Shown: positions 51,128 to 60,433, counted from the first letter of the stretch. The stretch: 64,000 nucleotides of DNA from Streptomyces sp. P9-A4 (GCF_036634195.1 NZ_JAZIFY010000001.1:806001-870000); one strand, 5' to 3'. The notes: generated by a model not told the origin, from the sequence alone. Numbers and translations: made by a program.

Positions 51128-52319
51128 CGGCGGCGGAAGCGGCGGCCACGGCGAGCGGCTGCTCGGAAGGCGAAGGGCTGAGCGCCTGCGTGAGGTCCCG
51201 CCACAGGTCCTCGACGTCCTCCAGGCCGACCGACATCCGCAGCAGCCGGTCGCTGACGCCCGCCGAGCGCCGGTCCCCCTCGGCCACGATCCGGTGGCTG
51301 ATGGAGGCCGGGTGCTGGATGAGGGTGTCGACGCTGCCGAGGCTGACCGCCGGGGTGATCAGCCGGACTCCGGCGATGACGTCGTGCGGATCGCCGTACA
51401 CCTCGAAGGCGATCATCGCGCCGCCGATCCGCGGGTAGTGGACCCGCGCGATCCGTGGATCGGTGGCGAGCCGCCGTACGAGCTCCGCCGCCGTGGCCGA
51501 CGCCGCCCTGACCCGTACCGGCAGGGTCGAGAGACCGCGCAGCAGCAGATAGCCGGCGAGCGGGTGCAGCACCCCGCCGGTGGCGAAGCGGACCTGCCGG
51601 AGGGTGCGGGCGAACTCCTCGTCGCAGGCGACGATCCCGCCCATGACGTCCCCGTGCCCGCCGAGGTACTTGGTCGCGCTGTGCAGCACGATCCGGGCAC
51701 CCTGCTCGACCGGCCGCTGGAGCACCGGGGTGGCGAAGGTGTTGTCGACCAGGAGCGGCACGGAGCCGCAGGAGTGCGCCAGGGCGCGGATGTCCGCCTC
51801 GGCGAGGGTCGGGTTGGCGGGCGACTCGACCATCACCAGGCCGGTGTCGGGCCGGATCGCGTCCGCGATGCCCGCCGGGTCGGTCCAGGTCACCTCGGTG
51901 CCGAGCAGCCCGGCGTCGAGCAGGTGGTCGCTGCACCCGTACAGGGGGCGTACCGCGACGACATGGCGCAGGCCCTGGCTCGCCCGTGCGAGCAGGACGG
52001 CGGTGAGGGCGGCCATGCCGCTCGCGAAGGCGACGGCGGCCTCGGTGCCTTCGAGGCGGGCGAGGGCTTCCTCGAAGCGGGCGACGGTGGGGTTGTCGAG
52101 GCGGGCGTAGACGGGCGGCCCGTCGAGTCGCGCGCCGGTGGTGGCGAACTCGTCGATCCGGGCGGCCTCGGCCCGGGCGTCGTACGAGGGGTAGGTGGTG
52201 GACAGGTCGAGCGGCGGGGCGTGCAGCCCGAGCGAGGCGAGGTCTTCGCGGCCGGCGTGCACGGCTTCGGTGGCGAGGGCCCTCGGGGTGGCCGAGGGGC
52301 CGTAGTCCATGGCGTCCAT
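51060..52319 (-). CDS. Cystathionine gamma-synthase/lyase-family PLP enzyme
   Basis: A 419-residue trans-sulphuration-type (Cys/Met metabolism) enzyme. It has LSTTYPSYDARAEAARIDEFAT, YARLDNPTVARFEEALARLEGTEAAVAFASGMAA, the YG of the PLP pocket, LVDNTFATP, and the PLP-binding Lys in LHSATKYLGGHGDVMGG (about residue 215). The C-terminal SLGSVDTLIQHPAS is conserved. Whether it is a synthase, a gamma-lyase or methionine gamma-lyase cannot be settled by eye. ATG 52319; ATG 52310 is also possible. The Lrp regulator divergent at 52379 is its likely controller. Confidence 0.9.
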   Translation of the reverse strand: MDAMDYGPSATPRALATEAVHAGREDLASLGLHAPPLDLSTTYPSYDARAEAARIDEFATTGARLDGPPVYARLDNPTVARFEEALARLEGTEAAVAFASGMAALTAVLLARASQGLRHVVAVRPLYGCSDHLLDAGLLGTEVTWTDPAGIADAIRPDTGLVMVESPANPTLAEADIRALAHSCGSVPLLVDNTFATPVLQRPVEQGARIVLHSATKYLGGHGDVMGGIVACDEEFARTLRQVRFATGGVLHPLAGYLLLRGLSTLPVRVRAASATAAELVRRLATDPRIARVHYPRIGGAMIAFEVYGDPHDVIAGVRLITPAVSLGSVDTLIQHPASISHRIVAEGDRRSAGVSDRLLRMSVGLEDVEDLWRDLTQALSPSPSEQPLAVAAASAAVTGSAVPAGAGRSAEVPESAGR

Positions 52320-52378
52320 GGCGGCACTGTGAACGGATACCGGGACGTAGGGGGGAAGGCCCGTGTTACGTTCGCCGA

Positions 52379-52876
52379 ATGGCTGATTCTGTCGTACTGG
52401 ACGCGGTCGATCTGCACATTCTTCGCCTCCTGCAGAACGACGCCCGGACCACCTACCGGGAACTCGCCGCCGAGGTCGGGGTGGCCCCCTCGACCTGCCT
52501 GGACCGGGTCGCACGGCTGCGGCGCACGGGTGTGATCCTCGGACACCAGCTACGACTGGATCCGGCCAAACTCGGCCGTGGACTGGAAGCGCTGCTCCTC
52601 GTCCAGGTCCGCCCGCACCGGCGGGAACTGATCGGCCCGTTCGTCGACCGGATCCGCGCCCTCCCGGAGTCCCGGGCCCTCTTCCATCTGACGGGGCCCG
52701 ACGACTACTTGGTGCACGTGGCCGTGGCAGACCCCTCCGACCTGCAACGACTCGTGCTCGACGAGTTCACTTCGCGCCGCGAGGTGGCCCGTGTGGAGAC
52801 CCGGCTGATCTTCCAGCAGTGGGAGTGCGGGCCGCTTCTGCCACCCTCGGCGGGCCCTTCCTTGTCAGCCGACTGA
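52379..52876 (+). CDS. Lrp/AsnC-family regulator, divergent from the PLP enzyme
   Basis: A 165-residue regulator: N-terminal helix-turn-helix (LDAVDLHILRLLQNDARTTYRELAAEVGVAPSTCLDRVARLRRTGVI) and a C-terminal RAM domain (LLLVQVRPHRRELIGPFVDRI, HLTGPDDYLVHVAVADPSDLQRL). ATG 52379 follows TTACGT at 10 bp with no ribosome binding site, suggesting a leaderless message. Only 59 bp separate it from the divergent gene, so one bound Lrp octamer would affect both. Confidence 0.92.
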   Translation: MADSVVLDAVDLHILRLLQNDARTTYRELAAEVGVAPSTCLDRVARLRRTGVILGHQLRLDPAKLGRGLEALLLVQVRPHRRELIGPFVDRIRALPESRALFHLTGPDDYLVHVAVADPSDLQRLVLDEFTSRREVARVETRLIFQQWECGPLLPPSAGPSLSAD

Positions 52877-52916
52877 GGCCGGACGAGGGTGACGCGGGCC
52901 CGCCGGAGGCGCCAGG

Positions 52917-54629
52917 ATGGCCCCCATGCCAGAGACTTCCAGCAGCCCGCTGCCCCGCCAGGTCGCCGACGACCACGTCGACGCACTCATCGCCCTCGAC
53001 CCGATCACCGGTACGTACCTGGGGGTCAAAGAGAGTGCCGGACTGCTGCCCGACTTCTCGCCGGCCGGCCAGCGGGCGGTGGCCGACCTCGCCCGCCGTA
53101 CGCTCGCCCGGCTCGACGAGGCGGAACGCGCCCCGGGCGCGGACGACGCGGCGGAACGCCGCTGCGCCCGGCTGCTGCGGGAGCGTCTGACGGCCGAACT
53201 CGCCGTGCACGAGGCCGAGGAGGCCCTCTGCGCGGTCAGCAATATGCGCTCGCCCGCGCACAGCGTCCGCATCGTCTTCACCGTCATGCCGACGGAGACC
53301 GAGGAGGACTGGACGGCGGTGGCGTCCCGGCTCCGGGCCGTCCCGGCCGCCCTCGAGGGCTACCGTGCCTCGCTCGCGCTGGGGCTCGGGCGCAAGCTGT
53401 TCGGCGGGCCGCGTCCGACCGCCACCTTCGTCGACCAGCTCACCGAGTGGGCGGGTGCCGGGGACGGAAGGCCGGGCTGGTTCGAGGAGTTCGCGGCCAC
53501 GGGCCCCGCGGATCTGCCGGAGGACCTGCGCGCCGGGCTGGTGAAGGCCGGCCGGGGGGCGACCGAGGCGGTCACGGCGCTGCGGGACTGGATGCGGGAC
53601 GTGTACGCCCCCGCCGTCGCCGACGCCCCGGACACGGTGGGCCGCGAGCGGTACCAGCGGTGGACCCGCTACTTCAACGGCACGGAACTGGACCTCGACC
53701 AGGCGTACGCGTACGGCTGGACCGAGTACCACCGGCTGCTCGGCGAGATGCGGACCGAGGCTGAGCGCATCCTGCCCGGCGCCGGCCCCTGGGAGGCGCT
53801 GGCCCACCTCGACGAGCACGGCGCGCACATCGAGGGCGTGGAGGAGGTGCGGGTCTGGCTCCAGGAGCTGATGGACGAGGCCGTCGAGGCGCTCGACGGC
53901 ACCCACTTCGAACTGGCCGAGCGGGTACGGCGGGTGGAGTCGCGGATCGCCCCGCCCGGAGGCGCCGCGGCCCCGTACTACACCGGTCCGTCCGAGGACT
54001 TCTCGCGCCCCGGCCGCACCTGGCTGCCGGTGGACGGCACCACGCGCTTCCCCGAGTACGACCTGGTGTCGACCTGGTACCACGAGGGCGTTCCGGGCCA
54101 CCACCTCCAGATCGCGCAGTGGGTACACGTCGCCGACCGGCTCTCCCGCTACCAGGCGACGATCGGCAAGGTCAGCGCCAACATGGAGGGCTGGGCGCTC
54201 TACGCGGAGCGCCTGATGGACGAACTCGGCTTCCTGCCGGACGCCGAGCGGCGCCTCGGCTACCTCGACGGCCAGATGATGCGCGCCTGCCGGGTGATCG
54301 TGGACATCGGTATGCATCTGGGCCTGGAGATCCCGGCGGACTCGCCGTTCCACCCGGGCGAGCGGTGGACCCCGGAGCTGGCGCAGGAGTTCTTCCAGCG
54401 GCACAGCAGCCGTCCGCCGTCGTTCGTGGAGAGCGAGATGACCCGGTATCTGTCGGTGCCGGGGCAGGCCATCGGCTACAAGCTGGGCGAGCGCGCCTGG
54501 CTGCTCGGCCGGGCCAACGCGCGAGCCGCGCACGGGGAGGCCTTCGACGCGAAGGCCTGGCACATGGCGGCGCTCTCGCTGGGCCCGCTGGGCCTCGACG
54601 ACCTGGTCGAGGAGCTTTCCCGGCTCTGA
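52917..54629 (+). CDS. DUF885-family protein (putative metallopeptidase-like)
   Basis: A 570-residue soluble helical protein. The family hallmark is the HExxPGHH motif in STWYHEGVPGHHLQIAQW (about residues 383-399) with a downstream Glu in NMEGWALYAERLMDELG, arranged like a gluzincin. The N-terminal DDHVDALIALDPITGTYLG and the end YKLGERAWLLGRANARAAHG are conserved. There is no signal peptide. ATG 52917 or ATG 52926 are possible starts. The substrate is unknown. Confidence 0.88.
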   Translation: MAPMPETSSSPLPRQVADDHVDALIALDPITGTYLGVKESAGLLPDFSPAGQRAVADLARRTLARLDEAERAPGADDAAERRCARLLRERLTAELAVHEAEEALCAVSNMRSPAHSVRIVFTVMPTETEEDWTAVASRLRAVPAALEGYRASLALGLGRKLFGGPRPTATFVDQLTEWAGAGDGRPGWFEEFAATGPADLPEDLRAGLVKAGRGATEAVTALRDWMRDVYAPAVADAPDTVGRERYQRWTRYFNGTELDLDQAYAYGWTEYHRLLGEMRTEAERILPGAGPWEALAHLDEHGAHIEGVEEVRVWLQELMDEAVEALDGTHFELAERVRRVESRIAPPGGAAAPYYTGPSEDFSRPGRTWLPVDGTTRFPEYDLVSTWYHEGVPGHHLQIAQWVHVADRLSRYQATIGKVSANMEGWALYAERLMDELGFLPDAERRLGYLDGQMMRACRVIVDIGMHLGLEIPADSPFHPGERWTPELAQEFFQRHSSRPPSFVESEMTRYLSVPGQAIGYKLGERAWLLGRANARAAHGEAFDAKAWHMAALSLGPLGLDDLVEELSRL

Positions 54630-54648
54630 GGACGCACTCGGTGGGATT

Positions 54649-54674
54649 CCCGGCCGATCACTTGATCGGCCGGG
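54649..54674. terminator. 12-bp inverted repeat between the DUF885 and Lrp genes
   Basis: CCCGGCCGATCA and TGATCGGCCGGG are perfect arms separated by CT, each flanked by a GGGATTCCC-like repeat. The repeat can terminate the DUF885 transcript. It also overlaps the -35 (TTGATC) of the next gene, so it could be an Lrp operator. Confidence 0.6.
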
Positions 54675-54691
54675 GATTCCCCTGCTATTCC
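54662..54691 (+). promoter_or_regulatory. Probable leaderless promoter of the second Lrp gene
   Basis: TTGATC (54662-54667), an 18-bp spacer and TATTCC (54686-54691) lie 6 bp before the ATG at 54698. No ribosome binding site is present. Confidence 0.5.
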
Positions 54692-54697
54692 TGCCGT

Positions 54698-55147
54698 ATG
54701 ACCAGCGAGTACACCCCCGACGCCACCGACTGGCGCATCCTCGAAGCCCTCCAGTCCGAGGGCCGCGCCAGCTTCGCCGACCTGGCCCGCACGGTGTCGA
54801 TGTCACCGTCCGCCGTGACCGAGCGGGTGCGGCGCCTCGAAGACGCCGGGGTGATCGCCGGATACACGGCGATCGTCGACCAGGACCGGCTGGGGCTGCC
54901 GATCCTCTCCTTCGTACGGCTCCGCTATCCACACGGCAACTACAAGCCGTTCCACGACCTGATCGACACCACGCCCGAGGTCCTGGAGGCACACCACGTC
55001 ACCGGCGACGACTGCTTCGTGCTGAAGGTCGCGGCGCGCTCGATGAGGCACCTGGAGGAGATCACGGGGAAGATCGCCACGCTGGGCGCGGTGACGACCA
55101 GCGTGGTCTACTCGTCGCCGCTGCCCCGGCGGTCGCTGAGCCGCTGA
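54698..55147 (+). CDS. Lrp/AsnC-family regulator
   Basis: A 149-residue regulator with the helix-turn-helix WRILEALQSEGRASFADLARTVSMSPSAVTERVRRLEDAGVIAGY and the RAM domain LSFVRLRYPHGNYKPFHDLIDTTPEVLEAHHVTGDDCFVLKVAARSMRHLEEI. It is convergent with sbcC and does not flank an obvious amino-acid gene, so its targets are probably elsewhere. ATG 54698 is the only reasonable start. Confidence 0.92.
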   Translation: MTSEYTPDATDWRILEALQSEGRASFADLARTVSMSPSAVTERVRRLEDAGVIAGYTAIVDQDRLGLPILSFVRLRYPHGNYKPFHDLIDTTPEVLEAHHVTGDDCFVLKVAARSMRHLEEITGKIATLGAVTTSVVYSSPLPRRSLSR

Positions 55148-55166
55148 GCATTCCCCCGGCGGGCCC

Positions 55167-58100
55167 TCAGCCCCCGAGGTCCGCGCCGCCGGTCCGCGGC
55201 CGTACCGCCGAGCCCTGCCGTCCCTTGACGACCTCCAGCTGGGCCGGGATGCGGCGGCGCAGGTCCCCGACGTGGCTGACGATGCCGACGCTGCGGTCGC
55301 GCTCGCGCAGCGAGTCCAGGACGTCGAGGACCTCGTCGAGGGTCTGCTCGTCGAGGCTTCCGAAGCCCTCGTCGATGAAGAGGGTGTCGAGCCGAATGCC
55401 GCCGGCCTCCTCGGTGACCACGTCGGCGAGGCCGAGGGCGAGGGCGAGCGAGGCGAAGAAGGTCTCGCCGCCGGAGAGGGTCGCGGTGTCGCGTTCGTTG
55501 CCGGTCCAGGCGTCGACGACGTGCAGACCGAGACCGGCCCGCTTGCCGCCCGCGCGCGCGTCGGAGTGGACCAGGGTGTAACGGCCCGCGGACATCCGCT
55601 GGAGGCGGGCGGTCGCGGCGGCGGCGACCTGTTCGAGACGGGCCGCCAGGACATACGACTCCAGGCGCATCCGGCGCTCGTTCTCGGCGGAGGTGCCCGC
55701 GGTGAGGGCGGCGAGCCGGGCGACCCGGTCGTACTCCTCGCGCAGCGGCCCGAGGCGGCGGACCTCGGTCACCGCCTGCCGGGAGAGACCGCCGAGGCCG
55801 GTGACGCGTTCGCGCGCGCCGGACAGCACGGAGTCGGCCTCGCGGAGCGCGCGTTCGGCCGCGGTGTGGGCGGCAGCGGCGGCCCCGGGGTCGGCGGGCG
55901 GCAGGGCGGCGGCGGCCGCGGTGCCGGGCTCGGCGAGCCGGTCGGCGACCGCCGCCGCCTCGGCCTGCCAGGCGTCCACGCGCCGCTGGTGGTCGCGGCG
56001 CTCGCCCTCGCCCAGGAGGGCGGCGGCGGCCTCGGCCGGGGTGGCGAACCCCGCGCGGTAGGCGGCGTCGGCGAGCCGGTCGTCGGCCTCCTTGAGGCGC
56101 TGGGCGGCGAGTTCGGCGTCGCGTACGGCTCCGGTGGCGTCGATCAGGAGGGCGATCCGCCGTTCCAGCCGGGTGGCGTGCTCGGCGGCGCTGGCGAACG
56201 CCCCGCGTCCCCGGGCGATTTCCTCCTCAAGGGCGGCCGTCTCACCGTCGAGGGCCTCGCGCCGTGAGGTACGGGCGGCGACCCGGCGTTCGGCCTCCCG
56301 CTGCGCGGCGACCCGTCCCTCGTACTCCCGCTCGGCGCGTGCGAGCGCCTCCCGCGCGCTGTGGGTCTGCGCGGCGAGCGCGTGCGCCTCGGCATGACGG
56401 CTGCTCAGTTCCTCGACCTCTCGGGCGAGTTCGTCGACACCGGGTTCGGCGGTCGAGCCCGTGCCACCCTCCTCGGCCGGGCCGCCCGCCAGTACCTCGG
56501 CGCGCGCCGTGGCCCAGGACTCGCGGAAGACGGCGAGTTCACTCTCGGCGGCCGTACGGGTCTCGTCGGCGCGGGCGTAGACCGCGTAGGCAGTCTCCTC
56601 GGCGGCGCGGTCGACGTGGTCGGCGGTGGTGCGGGCGGGAGCCGGGTGGGCGGTGGAGCCGCAGACCTGACAGGGGTCGCCCGGGGCGAGGGTGACCGCC
56701 AGTTCGGCGGCGATGCCCTCCAGACGGCGGGACTTGACGTCCAGCCAGTTCTCGTGGGCGGCGTTCCGCTGCTCGCGGGCCTCCGCGAGGCGCGCCTCGG
56801 CGGACCGCGTGTCCCTCGCGAGGGTGTCCCGGCGGCGGGCGGCGGCGAGCCTGCGCCGGGCGGGCTCCAGGCGGCCCGCGAGGTGCTCGGCGCGGGCGGC
56901 GGCGTCCCGCGCGGCCTCGACCCGCTCGCCGAGCGCGGTGCGGCGCTGCTCCCAGCCCGCGAGCCAGTGGGCCGCGTCCTGGAGGGCGGCGTCGTCGGCG
57001 CGCGCCTCGCGCGTGAGGTGGGCGCGCTCCTCGGCGATCACGGCGGCGCGGCGCTCGGCGCGGCGCGCCGATTCGAGCCCGCCGAGCTCCTCGCGCAGCC
57101 GGTGTTCGAGGGCGGTCAGCTGCTCGGCCCCGGCCTCGGCCAGTTCGGGGTGCAGCAGGGCGCGGGCGCGGTCCCGGGCGGAGTGCGCGGCGGCGTGCGC
57201 GTGGTCGGCCTCCTGGCGCATTCCCAGCGCGGGGGCCACCCGGTCCGCCCTGAGGCTGCGGTCGAGGGCGGTTTGGAGGTGGTCGCGCTCCGGGGCGTGG
57301 GCGGTGAGCCGTTCCTGACGGCAGACGGCGTCGGCGTGCCGTGCCTGGCGGGCGGCGAGGTCGTTCTCGGCGTCGAGCGCGGCGCGCGCCGCGCCCTGGC
57401 AGGCCTCGGCCGCGTCGAGCCGCACGCGCGCGATGTCCAGGGCCTCGCGGGCCTCCGTACGGGCGACGGCGGCCCAGCTGAGGACCGCGTCGGCGAGCCC
57501 GGGGTCACCGGGTCGCCCCTCCACGGACGTACGGGCGATGCCGAGGCCGCCGGCCGCCTGGCCCATGCGGTGGGCGAGGGCGAGCAGCCGCTCGTCCCCG
57601 TCCTCGACCTGCTGCTGGGTGGAGCGCCTCAGTTCGGCGAGGCGCTCCTCGACGGCGGCGAAGCGCCGGGTGTCGAAGAGGCGGCCGAGGAGGCGGCCCC
57701 GGGCCTCGGCGTCGGCGCGCAGAAAGCGTGCGAAGTCGCCCTGCGGGAGGAGGACGACCTGACAGAACTGGTCGCGGCTCATGCCGACGAGCTGGGTGAT
57801 CTCCTCGCCCACCTCCTGGTGGGAGCGGCTGAGGCCGGTCCACGCGCGCGTGGCGGGGTCGTACGCGCGCAGCCAGGTCTGGGCCTTCTCCGTGGTGAAG
57901 CCGCCGCCGCGCTTCTTGGGGCGCTGCTGGGCCGGGCGCCGGGTGATCTCCAGGCGCCGGTCCCCCACGGTCAGTTCGAGGACGACCTCGGTGGTCGTGC
58001 CGACGGGCGCGTGGTCGCTGCGCAGGGACGCGCCGGGGGTCTGGCGGACGCCGGGCACGCTTCCGTACAGGGCGAAGCAGACGGCGTCCAGGACGGAGGT

Positions 58101-58223
58101 CTTGCCGGCGCCGGTCGGCCCGTGGAGCAGGAACAGCCCGGCGGAGGACAGTGCGTCGAAGTCCACGGTCTGCGTGCCGCCGAAGGGGCCGAACGCGGTG
58201 ATCTCCAGGCGGTGCAGCCTCAC
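55167..58223 (-). CDS. sbcC: Exonuclease complex subunit SbcC (Rad50-like ATPase)
   Basis: ATPase of the SbcCD nuclease, which opens hairpins and cruciforms and processes double-strand ends. The 1018-residue protein has Walker A GPTGAGKTS (about residue 36), the Q loop QVVLLPQGDF, two long coiled-coil arms, and a zinc hook CQVCGS near residue 517. The ABC signature TLSGGETFFASLALALGLADV and Walker B LDTLFIDEGFGSLD are near residue 930, with the His switch in IVSHVGDL. The GTG at 58223 overlaps the sbcD stop by 4 bp. Confidence 0.95.
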   Translation of the reverse strand: MRLHRLEITAFGPFGGTQTVDFDALSSAGLFLLHGPTGAGKTSVLDAVCFALYGSVPGVRQTPGASLRSDHAPVGTTTEVVLELTVGDRRLEITRRPAQQRPKKRGGGFTTEKAQTWLRAYDPATRAWTGLSRSHQEVGEEITQLVGMSRDQFCQVVLLPQGDFARFLRADAEARGRLLGRLFDTRRFAAVEERLAELRRSTQQQVEDGDERLLALAHRMGQAAGGLGIARTSVEGRPGDPGLADAVLSWAAVARTEAREALDIARVRLDAAEACQGAARAALDAENDLAARQARHADAVCRQERLTAHAPERDHLQTALDRSLRADRVAPALGMRQEADHAHAAAHSARDRARALLHPELAEAGAEQLTALEHRLREELGGLESARRAERRAAVIAEERAHLTREARADDAALQDAAHWLAGWEQRRTALGERVEAARDAAARAEHLAGRLEPARRRLAAARRRDTLARDTRSAEARLAEAREQRNAAHENWLDVKSRRLEGIAAELAVTLAPGDPCQVCGSTAHPAPARTTADHVDRAAEETAYAVYARADETRTAAESELAVFRESWATARAEVLAGGPAEEGGTGSTAEPGVDELAREVEELSSRHAEAHALAAQTHSAREALARAEREYEGRVAAQREAERRVAARTSRREALDGETAALEEEIARGRGAFASAAEHATRLERRIALLIDATGAVRDAELAAQRLKEADDRLADAAYRAGFATPAEAAAALLGEGERRDHQRRVDAWQAEAAAVADRLAEPGTAAAAALPPADPGAAAAAHTAAERALREADSVLSGARERVTGLGGLSRQAVTEVRRLGPLREEYDRVARLAALTAGTSAENERRMRLESYVLAARLEQVAAAATARLQRMSAGRYTLVHSDARAGGKRAGLGLHVVDAWTGNERDTATLSGGETFFASLALALGLADVVTEEAGGIRLDTLFIDEGFGSLDEQTLDEVLDVLDSLRERDRSVGIVSHVGDLRRRIPAQLEVVKGRQGSAVRPRTGGADLGG

Positions 58224-59422
58224 CGGTCCCCCTCGCGCTCGGCCGTGTCGACCCGTACGTCGTCGAAGGCGCCGTACAGCACCGCCCGTTCGGCGCCGTC
58301 GAGGCTCGCACCGCCGCGCACATGGGCGACGAAGTCCTCCGCGATCTGCTGGTCGGTGCGGTCCCGGAGCCGGGAGGCGTAGGAGGCGCCGGGGGTGTCT
58401 TCGGTGCGTTCCGGATCGAAGACCAGGTGCAGGGTGTGCGGGAAGCGCTCGGCGAGCCGGGCCATCGGCTCGGCGGGGCGTACGGGGTCGGTGAGGGTGG
58501 CCTCCACCCAGGAGTCCTCGTGGGGGGCGAGCGCCGGGTCGGCGAGGAGGTCGTCGAGGTGGCCCCTGATCCGGGCGAGGGGGCGCGGGACGGGGCAGTC
58601 GAGGCGTTCGGCACCGATGAGCGCGCGTGTGACGGCACCGTCGGGGGCATCGGGGCCGTCGTTCGGGCCGAGGTCGATGAGCCACATGGTCTTGCGGTGG
58701 TCGGTCTCGGAGAAGGAGTACGCGAGCGGGGAGCCGGAGTAGCGCACGCGCGGGGTGAGCGTCTGGCTGCCGTGCAGATGGCCGAGCGCGACGTAGTCGA
58801 CGCCGTCGAAGACACCGGTGGGGACGGCGGCGACCCCGCCGACGGTGATGTCCCGCTCGCTGTCGCTGGCCGCGCCGCCGGCCACGAAGGCATGGGCGAG
58901 GACGACGGAGCGGGTGCCCGGGGGCCGGGCGGCGAGGTCGGCGCGGACCCGGTCCATGGCGGCGGCGAGCACGGCCTCGTGACCGGCCTTCGCTGCGCCG
59001 AGCTGCTCGCGCACGAGGGCCGGTTCGAGGTAGGGCAGGCCGTAGACGGCGACGTCGCCGTGCGCGTCGGTGAGGACGACGGGGGTGCCGATGCCGGCCG
59101 GGTCGGTACGGAGGTGGATCCCGGCCCGTCCGATGAGTCCGGCGCCGACGCCGAGGCGGCGGGCGGAGTCGTGGTTGCCGGAGATCATGACGGTGGGCAC
59201 ACCGGCCTCGGCGAGGCGGTGGAGCGCGGTGTCGAAGAGTCCGACGGCGGGCAGCGGGGGCACGGCCCGGTCGTAGACGTCGCCGGCGACGAGCACGGCG
59301 TCGACCTCGTGCTCGTGGACGGTGGCCACGAGGTGGTCGAGGAAGGCGGCCTGGGCGTCGAGGAGGCCGACCCGGTGGAAGGACCGGCCGAGGTGCCAGT
59401 CCGAGGTGTGCAGGAGCCTCAC
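58220..59422 (-). CDS. sbcD: Exonuclease complex subunit SbcD (Mre11-like nuclease)
   Basis: Mn2+-dependent nuclease partner of SbcC. The 400-residue protein has the five phosphoesterase motifs: HTSDWHLG (residues 5-12), VLVAGDVYDRA, MISGNHDSARR, AHAFVAG and LGHLHGSQ. The C-terminal capping region is normal in length. GTG 59422 is the start. It is the first gene of the sbcDC pair. SbcCD destroys long palindromes, which bears on the survival of the MITE hairpins here. Confidence 0.95.
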   Translation of the reverse strand: MRLLHTSDWHLGRSFHRVGLLDAQAAFLDHLVATVHEHEVDAVLVAGDVYDRAVPPLPAVGLFDTALHRLAEAGVPTVMISGNHDSARRLGVGAGLIGRAGIHLRTDPAGIGTPVVLTDAHGDVAVYGLPYLEPALVREQLGAAKAGHEAVLAAAMDRVRADLAARPPGTRSVVLAHAFVAGGAASDSERDITVGGVAAVPTGVFDGVDYVALGHLHGSQTLTPRVRYSGSPLAYSFSETDHRKTMWLIDLGPNDGPDAPDGAVTRALIGAERLDCPVPRPLARIRGHLDDLLADPALAPHEDSWVEATLTDPVRPAEPMARLAERFPHTLHLVFDPERTEDTPGASYASRLRDRTDQQIAEDFVAHVRGGASLDGAERAVLYGAFDDVRVDTAEREGDR

Positions 59423-59601
59423 GATGCCGTCCCACCCCGCATGTGCGTCGCTCCTCGCCGCCGGTACCCGTCGTGTGCGCCCTCCACGCTATCCCGCCGG
59501 GGAGTGTGGTCGGGGCCGCACGGGGAGGGAGGGCCGGGGGCACGGGGCGGGCGGCGCCGGACGGTGTCGAGGGTCACGCCGTCGGGTCGCCGGGGGCTGT
59601 G

Positions 59602-59643
59602 GGCGTCCGGCGTCCGGCGTCCGGCGTCCGGCGTCCGGCGTCC
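59602..59643. repeat. Six perfect tandem copies of a 7-bp unit (GGCGTCC)
   Basis: Positions 59602-59643 are six uninterrupted GGCGTCC units, between the sbcD promoter side and the end of the YigZ-family gene. Non-coding by position; a likely variable-number locus. Confidence 0.9.
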
Positions 59644-59665
59644 GATGGTCAGCGGTCCGTGACCG

Positions 59666-60292
59666 TCACGCGTCCCCGTACGCCTCGCCGCCGAGTTCGA
59701 GCGACGCCGCTCCCGCGGTGGCGTCCGCGAGCCAGGCCCGGAAGGCGGGGACGTCGGCGTCCGGGAGGCCGATCTCGATCGTGACCTCCTCGGCGTACCG
59801 CACGTCACGGACGGCCCGCCCCGTCGCCCGGAGGTCGTTCTCCAACTTGCCCGCGCGCTGGTGGTCGACGGTGACGGTGGCGAGCCGGAAGCGCTGCCGG
59901 GTCACCGTGCCGAGCGCGTCGATGGCCTCGCCGACGACACCGCCGTAGGCGCGGATGAGGCCGCCCGCGCCGAGTTTCACACCGCCGTAGTACCGGGTGA
60001 CGACGGCCACGACGTACCGCATCTCGCGGCGCAGGAGCATCTGGAGCATGGGGACGCCCGCCGTGCCGCCGGGCTCCCCGTCGTCGCTCGCCTTCTGGAC
60101 GGAGGCGTCGGCGCCGAGGACGTACGCGAAGCAGTTGTGGGTGGCGGTCGGGTGCTCCTTGCGGACGCGCGCGACGAACTCCTGCGCCTCCCGCTCGTCG
60201 GCGACGGGCGCGAGCGCGCAGAGGAAGCGCGAGCGGTTGATCTCGGTCTCGTGCACGCCCTCACGGGCCGGTGTCCGGTACTGCTCCTGCAT
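59666..60292 (-). CDS. YigZ/IMPACT-family protein
   Basis: A 208-residue protein of the UPF0029/IMPACT family. The N-terminal domain has NRSRFLCALAPVADEREAQEFVARVRKEHPTATHNCFAYVLG, SDDGEPGGTAGVPMLQML (the SDDGEPxGTAG signature) and TRYYGGVKLGAGGLIRAYGG. A DUF1949 C-terminal domain follows. It is thought to act in translation or stress control; the bacterial role is unclear. Start ATG 60292. Confidence 0.92.
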   Translation of the reverse strand: MQEQYRTPAREGVHETEINRSRFLCALAPVADEREAQEFVARVRKEHPTATHNCFAYVLGADASVQKASDDGEPGGTAGVPMLQMLLRREMRYVVAVVTRYYGGVKLGAGGLIRAYGGVVGEAIDALGTVTRQRFRLATVTVDHQRAGKLENDLRATGRAVRDVRYAEEVTIEIGLPDADVPAFRAWLADATAGAASLELGGEAYGDA

Positions 60293-60433
60293 CCGACCAG
60301 CCTACGTTCCGCGGGAGCGGGTGATCTCCGGCGGTCTCGGCAGGCCCGCCTCGGGCCGGACCCGGAGAGCCCCGGCGGACGCGACGGACCCGCTTTCACC
60401 GGCCCCGGTGATCCCCGGGCGGGCGCGACACGT

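Noticed and set aside
57840..57853. CCACGCGCGCGTGG palindrome, also at 41771-41784 and with one extra CG at 63586
   Set aside because: One copy is inside sbcC coding sequence and alternating CG palindromes arise by chance at this GC content. The other two are explained as terminator hairpins.
59423..59543. Upstream extension of the frame that becomes sbcC (continuous from 59543)
   Set aside because: The part before GTG 58223 is antisense-like, Arg/Pro-rich and overlaps the well-supported sbcD; SbcC begins with its ATPase strand at 58223.
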